Shown piece by piece: positions 16,993 to 26,156 of a stretch of DNA of 64,000 nt. Source of the DNA: Bacteroidota bacterium (GTDB taxonomy: Bacteria; Bacteroidota; Bacteroidia; Chitinophagales; Saprospiraceae); the NCBI GenBank assembly GCA_018222965.1, contig JAAEZH010000016.1, positions 32,836-96,835 on the forward strand, read 5' to 3'. Positions within the stretch are counted from its first letter, which is position 1; the number at the start of each line of letters is the position of its first letter. The notes beneath the pieces were generated by a model. It was not told the origin of the DNA and did not search any database. It saw nothing but the letters and a program-made list of their open reading frames with translations. The position numbers were made by a program, and so were the translations under genes.

Positions 16993-18237
16993 TCAGGCGC
17001 GTTCTTCCCAGATCTTTACAAGATTGATTAGAGTGTCAACCGCCTTGTGCATATCCTGTACAGAAACCCATTCAACTTTACTGTGGAATGCATGTTCGCC
17101 AGCAAAAATATTGGGACAGGGCAATCCCATAAATGAAAGCCGCGAACCATCTGTACCTCCGCGTATGCTTCGATTAATGGGTTCGATACCTGCTCTCCGA
17201 AGAGCCTCCTCGGCATTTTCAATCACCTGGGGGTGTTGATCCAGAATAACCTTCATATTGCGGTACTGCTCATTAAAGACCACTTCTGCGGAAGAATTTG
17301 GATAACGGGCAAGCACTTTGTCCACAATCGCCTCCAGTTCTGCCTCGTGTTTTTTCAATCCTTCTTCCGAAAAGTCCCTAACGATAAACTTAATAACCGC
17401 TTTTTCAGCAATCCCACTGAAAGAAGTAGGATGAATAAATCCTTCTTTACCGGAAGTAGTTTCCGGCGAAAGCCGACCCTTAGGCAATTCAGCGAGAATC
17501 TCCCCTCCTATTTTTAGGGCATTTTCGAGCTTGTCCTTGGCAAAGCCCGGATGAATGATCACTCCGTTGATTGTAATCGTCGCTGCGTCTGCAGAAAAGG
17601 TTTCATCTTCGAGGCTGCCCCGCTTTTCTCCATCGACCGTGTAGCCATAGTCAGCACCGAGCTTTTCCATGTCAACATGGTCAACACCGCGCCCAATTTC
17701 TTCATCAGGCGTAAAGAGAATTCGGATATCGCCGTGTTTTTCGTCCGGGTTGTCGACAAAATATTTCACCACATCCATGATCTCTGCCAGACCGGCTTTA
17801 TTATCAGCACCCAATAAGGTAGTACCACTAGCCGTTACAATATCGTTTCCGATCTGATCAGCCAGATCGGGATGTTCGGATTTGCGTATGACCTGGTTGG
17901 GATCATCAGGAAGCACGAGATCCTGTCCCTGATAGTTTTTATGAACGATCGGTTTTACGTTTTTCCCACTGGCATCCGGAGAGGTATCCATGTGAGAACA
18001 GAGACAAATTACCGGAACTTTTTTATTTGTGTTGCCAAAAAGTGTGGCGTAGACGTACCCTTTTGCGTCTAAATGAGCGTCGGTGATTCCGAGGGCTTTT
18101 AATTCCTTAACCAATACCCGGCCGAGATCCTTTTGTTTCTCCGTGGATGGCACGCTTGAAGAATTCGGATCTGACTGAGTATCAATGGTTACGTAGTGTA
18201 GAAAACGATCTAGTACGGTGTAATTATAGTCTTTCAT
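16993..18237 (-). CDS. pepT: Peptidase T (tripeptide aminopeptidase)
   Basis: A 414-residue M20B metallopeptidase that removes the N-terminal residue of tripeptides in the cytosol. Two-zinc ligands are visible in order: C-S-H-M-D-T-S-P-D, L-G-A-D-N-K-A-G, P-D-E-E-I-G-R-G, D-G-E-K-R-G, and the C-terminal H-A-F-H-S-K-V-E-W. The R-G-G-T-D-G-S segment of the dimerisation domain is intact. I use the ATG at 18237 (M-K-D-Y-N-Y-T), which matches the family N-terminus; the longer frame adds a non-conserved 12 residues. Confidence 0.93.
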   Translation of the reverse strand: MKDYNYTVLDRFLHYVTIDTQSDPNSSSVPSTEKQKDLGRVLVKELKALGITDAHLDAKGYVYATLFGNTNKKVPVICLCSHMDTSPDASGKNVKPIVHKNYQGQDLVLPDDPNQVIRKSEHPDLADQIGNDIVTASGTTLLGADNKAGLAEIMDVVKYFVDNPDEKHGDIRILFTPDEEIGRGVDHVDMEKLGADYGYTVDGEKRGSLEDETFSADAATITINGVIIHPGFAKDKLENALKIGGEILAELPKGRLSPETTSGKEGFIHPTSFSGIAEKAVIKFIVRDFSEEGLKKHEAELEAIVDKVLARYPNSSAEVVFNEQYRNMKVILDQHPQVIENAEEALRRAGIEPINRSIRGGTDGSRLSFMGLPCPNIFAGEHAFHSKVEWVSVQDMHKAVDTLINLVKIWEERA

Positions 18238-18428
18238 AAAAAACTTGGTCAGGTTGATTTTAAGTTTTCGCAAAATGCAAAAAATTAAGAAATTTGCGGC
18301 CAGACTGAATGAACAATTGACCTATTTAGCACTTTTTAAAAAAAAAACAAAGGGTAGAGTCAGCATTTAATGACTTACCATCGTTAAGACTCCGAGTACC
18401 CGACTTATATTAATTAGTAAATTAAATT

Positions 18429-19412
18429 ATGATTAACATGCAAAAATTTCTGTCGCTGTTTGCAGTAGTTGCAATCACTCTTGTTTTTGTTACTACAGCT
18501 TGTAACCCTGACGAAAATCCGCCAATTGATCTTCCACCAGACGTTGTATTTCTGACTGAGGATCCGACTGATATGTCTGGTTACTTCTTCGAGAATTTCG
18601 AGACAGAAGATACAGCAGCATTTGTATCTCTTGGAATTCAAGCAGAAACAGGAACTTCTTCCCTGAAAAGCCTCACTATTACTCAAGATGGAACTCCAGT
18701 TTCAACAGACCGCATCGTGATTCGCGACTTGCGTACAGACACTGATGTAACTGCAAACAACCCACTCTTGATCACTGGTGACAACACAGAAGGATTTGAA
18801 TACGAAATCCTCCTCAACCCACAAGATGACTTTGACGTAGCTGCAGTTTACTCTTTCGACGTAACTGACGAAAACGGTCTGACCGGTTCTGCTACTATCA
18901 CAATTACTACCATTAAGCCAGCTACTCCTCTGGATATGACGCTGGTAGGTGTTCTTTTCAATGCTGCTGGTCCTACAGGAACTGGTGGACTTGATCTGGA
19001 TGATGGATCTTCTACAGGTAGTGCAAGTGGTGACGCTGAAATCCGTGACCTTGGTATTGACTGTGCAGAACCAGATGCTGACAACTGGTTGGCTCAATTC
19101 GGTACTGTAAACGGTGCTGACATGAAGCGCGTTGACCCAGGTTCACTGGAAGATTTCACTTTCGACGGAACAGACAGCAAAGAGGTTATCCTCCAGGCCT
19201 ACAACACAGGTGCTGAACTTTCTGACGGAAGTACTGTAAACACAAGTGGTTGTGATGCAGTTCCTCTTTCTGTAACGGACGTTGCTGCTCCAGTAGCTGG
19301 TGATGTTTTTGTTGTAGAATCTGGTGGAGTATACTACCTCATTGAAGTTGAGGAGGTTAACGTCACTACTTCTGACAACGACGACAACTACGTACTGAAT
19401 ATCAAGTACTAA
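18429..19412 (+). CDS. Putative abundant lipoprotein, unknown
   Basis: A 327-residue protein with a lipoprotein signal ending T-T-A-C (Cys25; Cys22 if the start is the ATG at 18438). The mature chain is acidic, Thr/Asp-rich and beta-like, with a region near residues 45-160 that looks like an Ig/cadherin-type repeat ending in a T-I-T-I-T-T strand. No family recognised. Codon use stands out: every Tyr codon I read is TAC and most Asn codons are AAC, a pattern of highly expressed genes. A strong terminator follows. Likely an abundant envelope or surface lipoprotein. Confidence 0.8.
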   Translation: MINMQKFLSLFAVVAITLVFVTTACNPDENPPIDLPPDVVFLTEDPTDMSGYFFENFETEDTAAFVSLGIQAETGTSSLKSLTITQDGTPVSTDRIVIRDLRTDTDVTANNPLLITGDNTEGFEYEILLNPQDDFDVAAVYSFDVTDENGLTGSATITITTIKPATPLDMTLVGVLFNAAGPTGTGGLDLDDGSSTGSASGDAEIRDLGIDCAEPDADNWLAQFGTVNGADMKRVDPGSLEDFTFDGTDSKEVILQAYNTGAELSDGSTVNTSGCDAVPLSVTDVAAPVAGDVFVVESGGVYYLIEVEEVNVTTSDNDDNYVLNIKY

Positions 19413-19442
19413 GAAATTGCCGATAAGGCATAAAGAAAAAAG

Positions 19443-19474
19443 ACCGCTTCGGATTTTCCGGAGCGGTTTTTTTT
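19443..19474 (+). terminator. Rho-independent terminator
   Basis: A 10-bp stem ACCGCTTCGG/CCGGAGCGGT (one G-T wobble) with a five-base loop is followed by a run of T. It ends the lipoprotein gene. Confidence 0.85.
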
Positions 19475-20795
19475 ATTCCCCCAGATTCCCAAAATTGCCG
19501 GAGCTCATCATGGCAAAAACCCCTCCTTTCTGCTTTTCATTTTCCAGCCAGTTTTTCAGATCTGTAGTACTGGTAATGACCTTTATATCCTGTCTGCCAA
19601 AAGCACTCTTTATAAATCCATGATCCAGGGGAGGCATCTGTTTCATTTCCAGGGTATGCGGCAGAAAAAAGACCACCGCCTCATCTGCAGGATCCAAAGC
19701 CCCTTTATATAGCGGGATAAAATCTTTATTCAGGCTACTGAAGGTATGCAGTTCAAAAACCACCTTCAGTTTTCTTTCCGGAAATTGTTCCCGAAGTCCT
19801 TTTAAACCGGCCATTAATTTAGAGGGTGCATGCGCGAAGTCCCGGAAGACCATTAAATCTTCGGAAGCATATTTCTGTTGCATCCGAAGCGCCGGTCCGT
19901 TAAAGCTTTTTAGCGCTTCCGCGAATGTAGCTCTGCTTACTCCCAGGCTTTTGCAGATCTGCCAGGCGGCCTGCAGGTTCTGGCGGTTGTAGTTTCCAAA
20001 TAAATTCCATTCAGCCGGAGCACCCTCCAAAAGTACTTGCCCTTCTTTTTCGCCGGAAGGCACCGCCCGATACGGGATACATTGAATACCGGAAGGTGCC
20101 TCTTCAATCAATTTCTGAAGGACTGCATCTCCCTCGAAATAAAAAACCGTACCTCCCGGTTCTATTGATTGCAGAAATTTGCGGAAGCTGTCCAGGTAAT
20201 CCTCAAAAGTGGGAAATACATTGATGTGATCCCAGGCAATACCTGTAATTACAGCCAGGTGAGGCCGATAATGCAGAATTTTGGGACGCGCATCCAGTGG
20301 GGATGACAGGTATTCATCTCCCTCCAGAATTACCAGAGGCGAATCGGAGAGCCGCACCATCCGATCAAAATCAGGTAATTGGGCACCGACCAAATAATCG
20401 TAAGAGGTGTTACTTTTCCGCAAAACATGCATTATAAGAGAGGTAGTCGTTGTTTTACCATGACTGCCGGCAATTACAACGCGCTTTTTTTCTTTGGCTT
20501 GTTGATACAAAAAAGAAGGATAGGAATGAATTTCCAATCCCAGGTTTTGAGCTTTTATCAGCTCCGGGTTGTTTTTTCGAGCATGCATACCGAGAATGAT
20601 CACATCAATTTCGGGCGTGATTCGATCGGCATCCCAACCAATAGAAGCGGGCAGCAGCCCTGCATTGGCAAGCCTGCTACGAGCCGGATCATAGATTTCA
20701 TCATCTGATCCACTTACCTGATGGCCATTTGCCTGAAGGGCGAGAGCAAGGTTGTGCATCGCACTTCCACCAATTGCAATGAGGTGTATACGCAT
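19473..20795 (-). CDS. mpl: Mpl-like UDP-N-acetylmuramate:murein-peptide ligase
   Basis: A 440-residue Mur ligase with three domains. The N-terminal Rossmann segment reads I-H-L-I-A-I-G-G-S-A-M-H-N-L-A, the ATP-binding P-loop is A-G-S-H-G-K-T-T-T-T, and the C-terminal domain has R-D-F-A-H-A-P-S-K. The M-H-N-L-A-L-A-L and F-A-H-A-P pattern is that of Mpl, which ligates recycled L-Ala-gamma-D-Glu-mDAP to UDP-MurNAc, rather than MurC. The ATG at 20795 is chosen because it places the dinucleotide fold at the N-terminus. Confidence 0.88.
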   Translation of the reverse strand: MRIHLIAIGGSAMHNLALALQANGHQVSGSDDEIYDPARSRLANAGLLPASIGWDADRITPEIDVIILGMHARKNNPELIKAQNLGLEIHSYPSFLYQQAKEKKRVVIAGSHGKTTTTSLIMHVLRKSNTSYDYLVGAQLPDFDRMVRLSDSPLVILEGDEYLSSPLDARPKILHYRPHLAVITGIAWDHINVFPTFEDYLDSFRKFLQSIEPGGTVFYFEGDAVLQKLIEEAPSGIQCIPYRAVPSGEKEGQVLLEGAPAEWNLFGNYNRQNLQAAWQICKSLGVSRATFAEALKSFNGPALRMQQKYASEDLMVFRDFAHAPSKLMAGLKGLREQFPERKLKVVFELHTFSSLNKDFIPLYKGALDPADEAVVFFLPHTLEMKQMPPLDHGFIKSAFGRQDIKVITSTTDLKNWLENEKQKGGVFAMMSSGNFGNLGE

Positions 20796-20999
20796 TTGTC
20801 GGCTGATTTCATTAATTTTGCACCGCCTTACCAAACATCTGCCCGCGATGCCGTGTTAAAAATCACAGCTTGTATGGCAGAATCTAAACTCAGGTAGTTA
20901 TGAGTTTGTCAGGCAGCAAATTGTACCCTGTACAGCATCCTGAAGGTAAAAACGCTAAAAAACACATAATCCCGTACATATCCTAAAATTCAATTTGTG

Positions 21000-21164
21000 A
21001 TGAAAATCAAAAAACTTCTCCTCGCAGCAGCGATTATTCTCGGTGGCCTCAGCCTCTCCTCCTGCAACCGCGGCTATGGTTGTCCGACGTTTTCTTTGAA
21101 CGATTCTGTGGTAAAAATGGTTACTCAGGTAGCGGCTGGTGCCATGCAACTGCCCAATAAGTAA
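21000..21164 (+). CDS. Small lipoprotein, 54 residues
   Basis: A short gene encoding M-K-I-K-K-L-L-L, a hydrophobic stretch, a lipobox L-S-S-C at residues 19-22 and a 32-residue mature peptide with one further Cys (G-Y-G-C-P-T). No family recognised. It ends 20 bp before ytxJ on the same strand and may be co-transcribed with it. Confidence 0.7.
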   Translation: MKIKKLLLAAAIILGGLSLSSCNRGYGCPTFSLNDSVVKMVTQVAAGAMQLPNK

Positions 21165-21184
21165 CATTCACAGAAAATAATTCT

Positions 21185-21544
21185 ATGCCAAATTGGACTT
21201 CCCTGACTGAGCTCGATGACATACGAGCTCTGGATGAGCTGTCGGCCCAAAAGCCGTGTTTAATTTATAAGCACTCTACCCGATGTGCCATAAGTTCGCT
21301 GGCAAAAACAAGACTTGAAGGTGGTTGGAAACTCGATGAGTCAGAAGTAGAATCCTACTATCTGGATTTAATTACCTATCGTCCGGTTTCCAATTATATT
21401 GCCGATCATTATGGTATACAGCACGAATCTCCCCAGGTGTTGATCATCTCGGAGGGTCGTTGTATCTATAACAGTTCGCATCTTGGAATAAGCGCCCGAG
21501 AAATTGCCCAAATTATCCGAGAATCGAAGGTTGGTGAATCATGA
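21185..21544 (+). CDS. ytxJ: Bacillithiol-system protein YtxJ
   Basis: A 119-residue thioredoxin-like protein of the YtxJ (DUF2847) family, proposed as a monothiol bacilliredoxin. The active segment is Y-K-H-S-T-R-C-A-I-S with the single Cys near residue 34, followed by V-S-N-Y-I-A-D-H-Y-G-I-Q-H-E-S-P-Q-V-L. Such proteins would remove bacillithiol from oxidised protein thiols. Its stop overlaps the mnmD start (ATGA). Its presence suggests the organism uses bacillithiol. Confidence 0.9.
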   Translation: MPNWTSLTELDDIRALDELSAQKPCLIYKHSTRCAISSLAKTRLEGGWKLDESEVESYYLDLITYRPVSNYIADHYGIQHESPQVLIISEGRCIYNSSHLGISAREIAQIIRESKVGES

Positions 21545-22206
21545 ACAAACTCTTAATTACCACTGACGGATCTCATACCCTTGAATCCGAAAGATATGGT
21601 GTTTCCTACCATTCCAAATATGGATCCATCCAGGAAAGTCGGCATGTTTTTTTAAAGGCAGCCTTGCATTTTGCGGGGATGGGAAAAGATCACGTGCATG
21701 TGCTGGAAGCCGGTTTTGGAACTGGTTTAAACGCCTTCCTTACCTATCTGGATTCCAAAGAGTTTCAGCGACCAATCAGTTATACCGCTCTGGAAGCCTT
21801 CCCGGTTGATATGGACACCGCCGCTAAATTAAATTTCACGGAAGTGCTGGGATTGCCTGAAGAGTCTTCCGCTTTTCAGCGAATGCACACCTGCTCCTGG
21901 GAGCAACCCGTTTCCTTTGGAAATACTTTCCAGCTTACCAAGCGGCAGATGCAGTTTCAGGAAGCTGATTTTAAGGAAGTTTTCGATGTCGTTTATTTTG
22001 ATGCCTTTGCACCCGGTGCTCAACCGGAGCTCTGGGGTCCTGAGGTACTTGGCAATATGTATCGTGCACTCAAGCCAGGAGGCGTTTTGACAACCTACTG
22101 CGCCAAAGGTGTTGTAAAACGGCAACTCAAAGCGCTGGGCTTTACGATAGAAGCTTTGCCCGGACCTCCGGGAAAACGCGAAATGACCCGGGCAGTGAAA
22201 GCATAA
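21541..22206 (+). CDS. mnmD: tRNA 5-methylaminomethyl-2-thiouridine methyltransferase MnmD
   Basis: A 221-residue SAM-dependent methyltransferase corresponding to the MnmC2 (MnmD) domain without the MnmC1 oxidase. Motif I is V-L-E-A-G-F-G-T-G-L-N-A, followed by Y-T-A-L-E-A-F-P, Y-F-D-A-F-A-P-G-A-Q-P-E-L-W and the C-terminal T-Y-C-A-K-G-x-V-K-R-Q-L. It performs the last methylation in making mnm5s2U at tRNA position 34. Translationally coupled to ytxJ. Confidence 0.93.
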   Translation: MNKLLITTDGSHTLESERYGVSYHSKYGSIQESRHVFLKAALHFAGMGKDHVHVLEAGFGTGLNAFLTYLDSKEFQRPISYTALEAFPVDMDTAAKLNFTEVLGLPEESSAFQRMHTCSWEQPVSFGNTFQLTKRQMQFQEADFKEVFDVVYFDAFAPGAQPELWGPEVLGNMYRALKPGGVLTTYCAKGVVKRQLKALGFTIEALPGPPGKREMTRAVKA

Positions 22207-22257
22207 ATTATGTAGCTTTAGAGCTTATTGCTCTCATTTTTTAAAGCTGCATCATTC

Positions 22258-24057
22258 ATGGCAAATCAGTATGTCAATCTCCGCAATATTCGATTCCTGT
22301 TGCATGAAGTTTTTCAGGCAAGTGATCTTCAGGAAATAGACCGTTTTTCCGATTATGATCAGGAAGCCATCAATTTTGCGCTGGATGCTGCCAAACAAAT
22401 TGGCGATCAGTACCTCTACCCCATCCATCGGGAAATGGACAAAGAAAAGGCCTATTTTCAGGACGGCAAGGTACACACTCATCCCGGTCTGAATAAAGCT
22501 ATCAAGGCTATTGCCGATGGCGGCTGGATCAATGCGCATACCGATTTAGAAGAAGGCGGTCAGAACATGCCCTTGATGGTCATGAATGCCGGCTTATTCA
22601 TTTTTTACGCCGCTAATTCCAATGCGGCGCCCTATGCTTTCCTCACTCAGGGGGCAGCCAATCTAATTCGCAATTTCGGAGATGACAACTTAAAGGAGAC
22701 TTTCCTGGATCCTATGTTTAGTGGCGAATGGCAGGGAACCATGGCCCTGACGGAGCCTCAGGCGGGCAGCTCACTTTCTGACCTTGCTGCTTCTGCAAAG
22801 CTTATGGAAGATGGGAGTTATGCCATTAGCGGGCAGAAAATCTATATTTCAGGCGGTGACTATGCGCAGGTCGACAATGTGATCCACCTTACGCTGGCCC
22901 GGATTGAAGGGGCACCTCCCGGTACACATGGTATTTCCCTCTTTGCCGTTCCCAAGTTTCGAAAAGAAAATGGAGCGCTGGTTTCTAATAATGTTACCAC
23001 TGCCGGAATTTATGGAAAAATGGGCCAAAAGGGTTATGTAGCTGCCCATTTGATGATGGGAGAACAAGGCACCTGTAAAGGATATCTCGTCGGAGAAGAA
23101 CACAAAGGTTTGAGCTACATGTTTCAATTGATGAATGAAGCACGGATTGGTACAGGTAATTTGTCTGCCGGAACAGCCACAGCAGCCTTTTACGCCAGTT
23201 TGCAATACGCGCGCGAACGTCCGCAGGGTCGGCACCCGGATCAAAAAGACCCTGCCTCTCCACCCGAACTCATCATCGAGCATGCCGATGTGCGAAGAAT
23301 GCTGCTGTTTCAAAAAGCAGTTACAGAGGCCAGTCTTGCTTTGGTTATACAAGCCAGCAAATGGGCCGATATGGCCGAAAATCAAAGCGGAGAAGCTGCT
23401 GAAAACGCCCATCTCCTGCTCGAACTGATCACGCCTGTCGTAAAAAGCTATCCGGCAGAGATGGGTATTGAATCCGTCAGTATGGGTATGCAGGTTTTAG
23501 GTGGTGCCGGATATACCGATGATTTTCCGTTGGAACAATACTATCGGGACATACGCGTAAATTCCATTTATGAAGGCACCTCTACCATCCACGGCATGGA
23601 CCTGTTGGGTCGAAAAGTCATGCAGCAAAAGGGGAAGGCCCTTCGCCTGTTAATGGAGCTCATTCAATCAGACCTTAAAGCCGGTTCCCGGAAGGGTTTA
23701 GCCAGTCAGGCAAAAAAACTGCAGGGAGCGGCCATGGGGTTACACGAGATCACCATGCACCTCTTTAAGGTAGCGTCCCAAAAAGGAGCCCGATATTTTT
23801 TGGCAGACGCAACTATTTATCTGGAAGCATTTTCACTGGCTGTAGTTGGCTGGTTGTGGCTCAAACAAATGCTGGTCGCTGAAGAAAAACTGGAAAATCC
23901 GAACTTATCGAAAGAGGACAAAGACTTTTACCTGGGCAAACGCCTGTGTGGCAACTACTTCTTCAGCTATGAATTGAACAAAATCAACCCGCTGTTGAGC
24001 AGGTTGGCGGAATCAGATGGTTTGACAGTGGAGCTTGATACGGACTGGATCAATTAG
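22258..24057 (+). CDS. Acyl-CoA dehydrogenase
   Basis: A 599-residue flavoprotein of the long acyl-CoA dehydrogenase type. The FAD-binding T-E-P-Q-A-G-S-S-L-S-D-L segment is near residues 165-176; the R-D-I-R-V-N-S-I-Y-E-G-T-S-T-I-H region carries the likely catalytic Glu; and there is an additional C-terminal helical domain of about 150 residues. It catalyses the first dehydrogenation of beta-oxidation or amino-acid acyl-CoA breakdown, passing electrons to ETF. The ATG at 22258 (M-A-N-Q-Y-V) is preferred. The 3' end overlaps the convergent YbbR gene by 8 bp. Confidence 0.93.
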   Translation: MANQYVNLRNIRFLLHEVFQASDLQEIDRFSDYDQEAINFALDAAKQIGDQYLYPIHREMDKEKAYFQDGKVHTHPGLNKAIKAIADGGWINAHTDLEEGGQNMPLMVMNAGLFIFYAANSNAAPYAFLTQGAANLIRNFGDDNLKETFLDPMFSGEWQGTMALTEPQAGSSLSDLAASAKLMEDGSYAISGQKIYISGGDYAQVDNVIHLTLARIEGAPPGTHGISLFAVPKFRKENGALVSNNVTTAGIYGKMGQKGYVAAHLMMGEQGTCKGYLVGEEHKGLSYMFQLMNEARIGTGNLSAGTATAAFYASLQYARERPQGRHPDQKDPASPPELIIEHADVRRMLLFQKAVTEASLALVIQASKWADMAENQSGEAAENAHLLLELITPVVKSYPAEMGIESVSMGMQVLGGAGYTDDFPLEQYYRDIRVNSIYEGTSTIHGMDLLGRKVMQQKGKALRLLMELIQSDLKAGSRKGLASQAKKLQGAAMGLHEITMHLFKVASQKGARYFLADATIYLEAFSLAVVGWLWLKQMLVAEEKLENPNLSKEDKDFYLGKRLCGNYFFSYELNKINPLLSRLAESDGLTVELDTDWIN

Positions 24058-25042
24058 GGGGATTGGGCGGAACATCCAGGCTGTCTTTTAAGGCAAAGGT
24101 AAATCTGGCTGACTGCTGTGCCAGTCGGATGTTTTTCACATAATCCGGAGCAGCCGTAATTTCCAGGGGAGCTAAATCTTTTTCGGATCGTATCTCAATA
24201 CCTTCCATATTGGCTTCCAGCATAAAATCATCAGCTTCCAACTCATTAAATCGACTCATGCCAACAACAGCCGTTAGCTTGACGATCCTTGGATAGGGAA
24301 TGATTATAAAGCTATCCTGTACCTGATTCACCTGAACGGGAACAAAGAAATCCTTTTCCACAAATAACTCAACAGGGAGTAGCACCTCCACTTTTGTAGG
24401 ATTCAGTTTCAAGCTTTTGTTGTCTGGTGGCAATAGTGGTTGGCTGAGCGTTTCATCAGATTTCAGGCCTTCCCGAATCAGGGAATCGGTTGGCCAGAAA
24501 ACCAGACTATCCACCACACTGGATGGTCCTGTAATGGTAACAGAATCCGGGGAAATGGAAGGCGCTTTTCGAAGCTGGTGTTCTGCTTCAAATTTCAAAG
24601 ATGCGTGCAGCCTGACAGGTACTCTTTTGCTTGTAGCATTCTCGAAGCGCAAATCAATATTCTGATAATCAAGAGACGTTATACTGATCTTTTCTCCCCG
24701 AAGTTTTTCCTCAATTTTCAGACGCAGTGCCTGTTCTGACAATCGGTTTCCAAACTGGTTGGTAGCGTCAATACTTACCTCCAGGGGGCTGCCAAAATGC
24801 AAACTCAGCAAATCCCATCCTATACCTTCCAGATTCATTTTAATCTTAGAAGGGGGCATTTGGATGAAAGCCTTATCCGGTGGCAGATAATAATTGAGAC
24901 GCACCTCTCCGGAGGAAGAATACTCCTGAGAGAGTTTGACAAAAAACCAAAACAGCAACGAAGTAGCCAGGCAGATCAGGATTATTGCCCGATCCCTCCT
25001 AAGCTGAATTCGAACTCTTTTTTTAAAAAAAGATACCTGCAA
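24050..25042 (-). CDS. YbbR-domain (CdaR-like) membrane-anchored protein
   Basis: A 330-residue protein with one N-terminal membrane helix (about 20-36) and an extracytoplasmic region of repeated YbbR-like beta modules (for example V-T-I-T-G-P-S-S-V-V-D-S). In Firmicutes YbbR/CdaR regulates the c-di-AMP cyclase CdaA; here it lies instead with yajC and a DUF1573 gene, the usual Bacteroidota arrangement, and no cyclase is adjacent. Begins 2 bp after the yajC stop. Confidence 0.85.
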   Translation of the reverse strand: MQVSFFKKRVRIQLRRDRAIILICLATSLLFWFFVKLSQEYSSSGEVRLNYYLPPDKAFIQMPPSKIKMNLEGIGWDLLSLHFGSPLEVSIDATNQFGNRLSEQALRLKIEEKLRGEKISITSLDYQNIDLRFENATSKRVPVRLHASLKFEAEHQLRKAPSISPDSVTITGPSSVVDSLVFWPTDSLIREGLKSDETLSQPLLPPDNKSLKLNPTKVEVLLPVELFVEKDFFVPVQVNQVQDSFIIIPYPRIVKLTAVVGMSRFNELEADDFMLEANMEGIEIRSEKDLAPLEITAAPDYVKNIRLAQQSARFTFALKDSLDVPPNPPN

Positions 25043-25044
25043 GG

Positions 25045-25362
25045 TTACTCTGACTTATTCAGACCGTCAGTCATGTCTTTAGACACCACAGAGCGGGAAA
25101 CGCGAATGAAGGTCTTGTTTCCAACATCCAGTGTGATTACATCGTCTTCGATCTTATTGATCTTACCAATGATGCCACCGGCTGTTACAATTTCGTCTCC
25201 TTTCTCCAATTCGGTAATAAAATTGCGTTGCTCTTTCTGACGCTTGCTTTGCGGGCGGATCATAAAGAAGTAGAAAACCCCGAAAATCAGTGCAATGAAA
25301 ATAATATTCATGAATGCGGGATTCGGTCCTTCCGCTTGTAGAAAAAGAAATGATTCGATCAT
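25045..25362 (-). CDS. yajC: Preprotein translocase accessory subunit YajC
   Basis: A 105-residue YajC: one membrane helix (about 15-36) followed by the conserved F-M-I-R-P-Q-S-K-R-Q-K-E and E-K-G-D-E-I-V-T-A-G-G-I-I-G-K-I. YajC associates with SecDF at the Sec translocon. Second gene of the DUF1573-yajC-ybbR operon. Confidence 0.95.
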   Translation of the reverse strand: MIESFLFLQAEGPNPAFMNIIFIALIFGVFYFFMIRPQSKRQKEQRNFITELEKGDEIVTAGGIIGKINKIEDDVITLDVGNKTFIRVSRSVVSKDMTDGLNKSE

Positions 25363-25380
25363 TATAATGTATTGTTTTGT

Positions 25381-25875
25381 TTATTCGGAGGCCGGACTAC
25401 CCGGCTTTGGCCGAACGAAACCATTTATATGGACCACCGTCTCCGAAGGATAGGTATTTGCCGTAATGGTAACTGGTTTCTTTTGTTGGTTTTGTTTGCC
25501 TTGTGTATTAAATTTTACTTCAATGGTACCTCCTTCGCCTGGCGGAATTGCTCCCTGGGGCCAGGTTGGTACGGTGCAGCCACAAGTAGACCTTGCATCG
25601 CTAATGATTAACGGAATCTTTCCGGTATTGACAAATGAAAATGATTTAGTCACCACTTCTCCTTCATCAACCTGACCAAAATCGTAGGCCGTTTCTTCAA
25701 ATGAAATTTTGGCCACATTAACCGTGTCCTTAATTCCATCTGCGGAAACCGGATTCCTGATGATAGAAGAAATTTTTCCATCTGTCTGAACCTCCTCCAC
25801 TTGTTTGCCGGAATCTCCGCCACAAGCCTGCAAAAGGCTTGCTGCTGCTAAGAATAATAGAAAATACTGCTTCAT
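25381..25875 (-). CDS. DUF1573 lipoprotein
   Basis: A 164-residue lipoprotein (lipobox L-Q-A-C) whose mature part is a DUF1573 Ig-like domain: F-D-F-G-Q-V-D-E-G-E-V-V type opening (here Y-D-F-G-Q-V) and the hallmark S-T-C-G-C-T-V-P-x-W-P. The family is abundant in Bacteroidota envelopes, with no defined activity. I start at 25875 because the longer frame puts 16 charged residues before the signal peptide. First gene of the operon with yajC. Confidence 0.9.
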   Translation of the reverse strand: MKQYFLLFLAAASLLQACGGDSGKQVEEVQTDGKISSIIRNPVSADGIKDTVNVAKISFEETAYDFGQVDEGEVVTKSFSFVNTGKIPLIISDARSTCGCTVPTWPQGAIPPGEGGTIEVKFNTQGKQNQQKKPVTITANTYPSETVVHINGFVRPKPGSPASE

Positions 25876-26119
25876 GTCTTTTGGATTTCTTTTTTTGGTG
25901 AAACTCATGTTGTGTAAGCGCATTTCACAAATTGGTTGAAATCCTGGCGGTAAAATTAAAAATTTAACTGAGGTTAAGGCGCTTCGGCGGCACTTATTAT
26001 ACAGCAGGGGAATAACTGATTTTCAAATCCTTTTCGTAAACCTAAGATGCCGGAAGTAGTTTTCAACCTTTAATAAAACAAGTAAATGCTTCCTGAGGTT
26101 AAAGATGAAGCCGGAATTT

Positions 26120-26152
26120 TTTGCATTTATTTTTGTCACGCCACTATATTTG
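26120..26152 (+). promoter_or_regulatory. aroK promoter, leaderless spacing
   Basis: TTTG (26120-26123), a 21-bp spacer, then TATATTTG (26145-26152). The aroK ATG is at 26157, only four bases after the -7 element, so the transcript should have essentially no 5' leader. Confidence 0.65.
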
Positions 26153-26156
26153 AAGC

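Noticed and set aside
25968-26102. Direct repeat CTGAGGTTAA upstream of aroK
   Set aside because: Ten bases, two copies only, in AT-rich DNA; could be chance.
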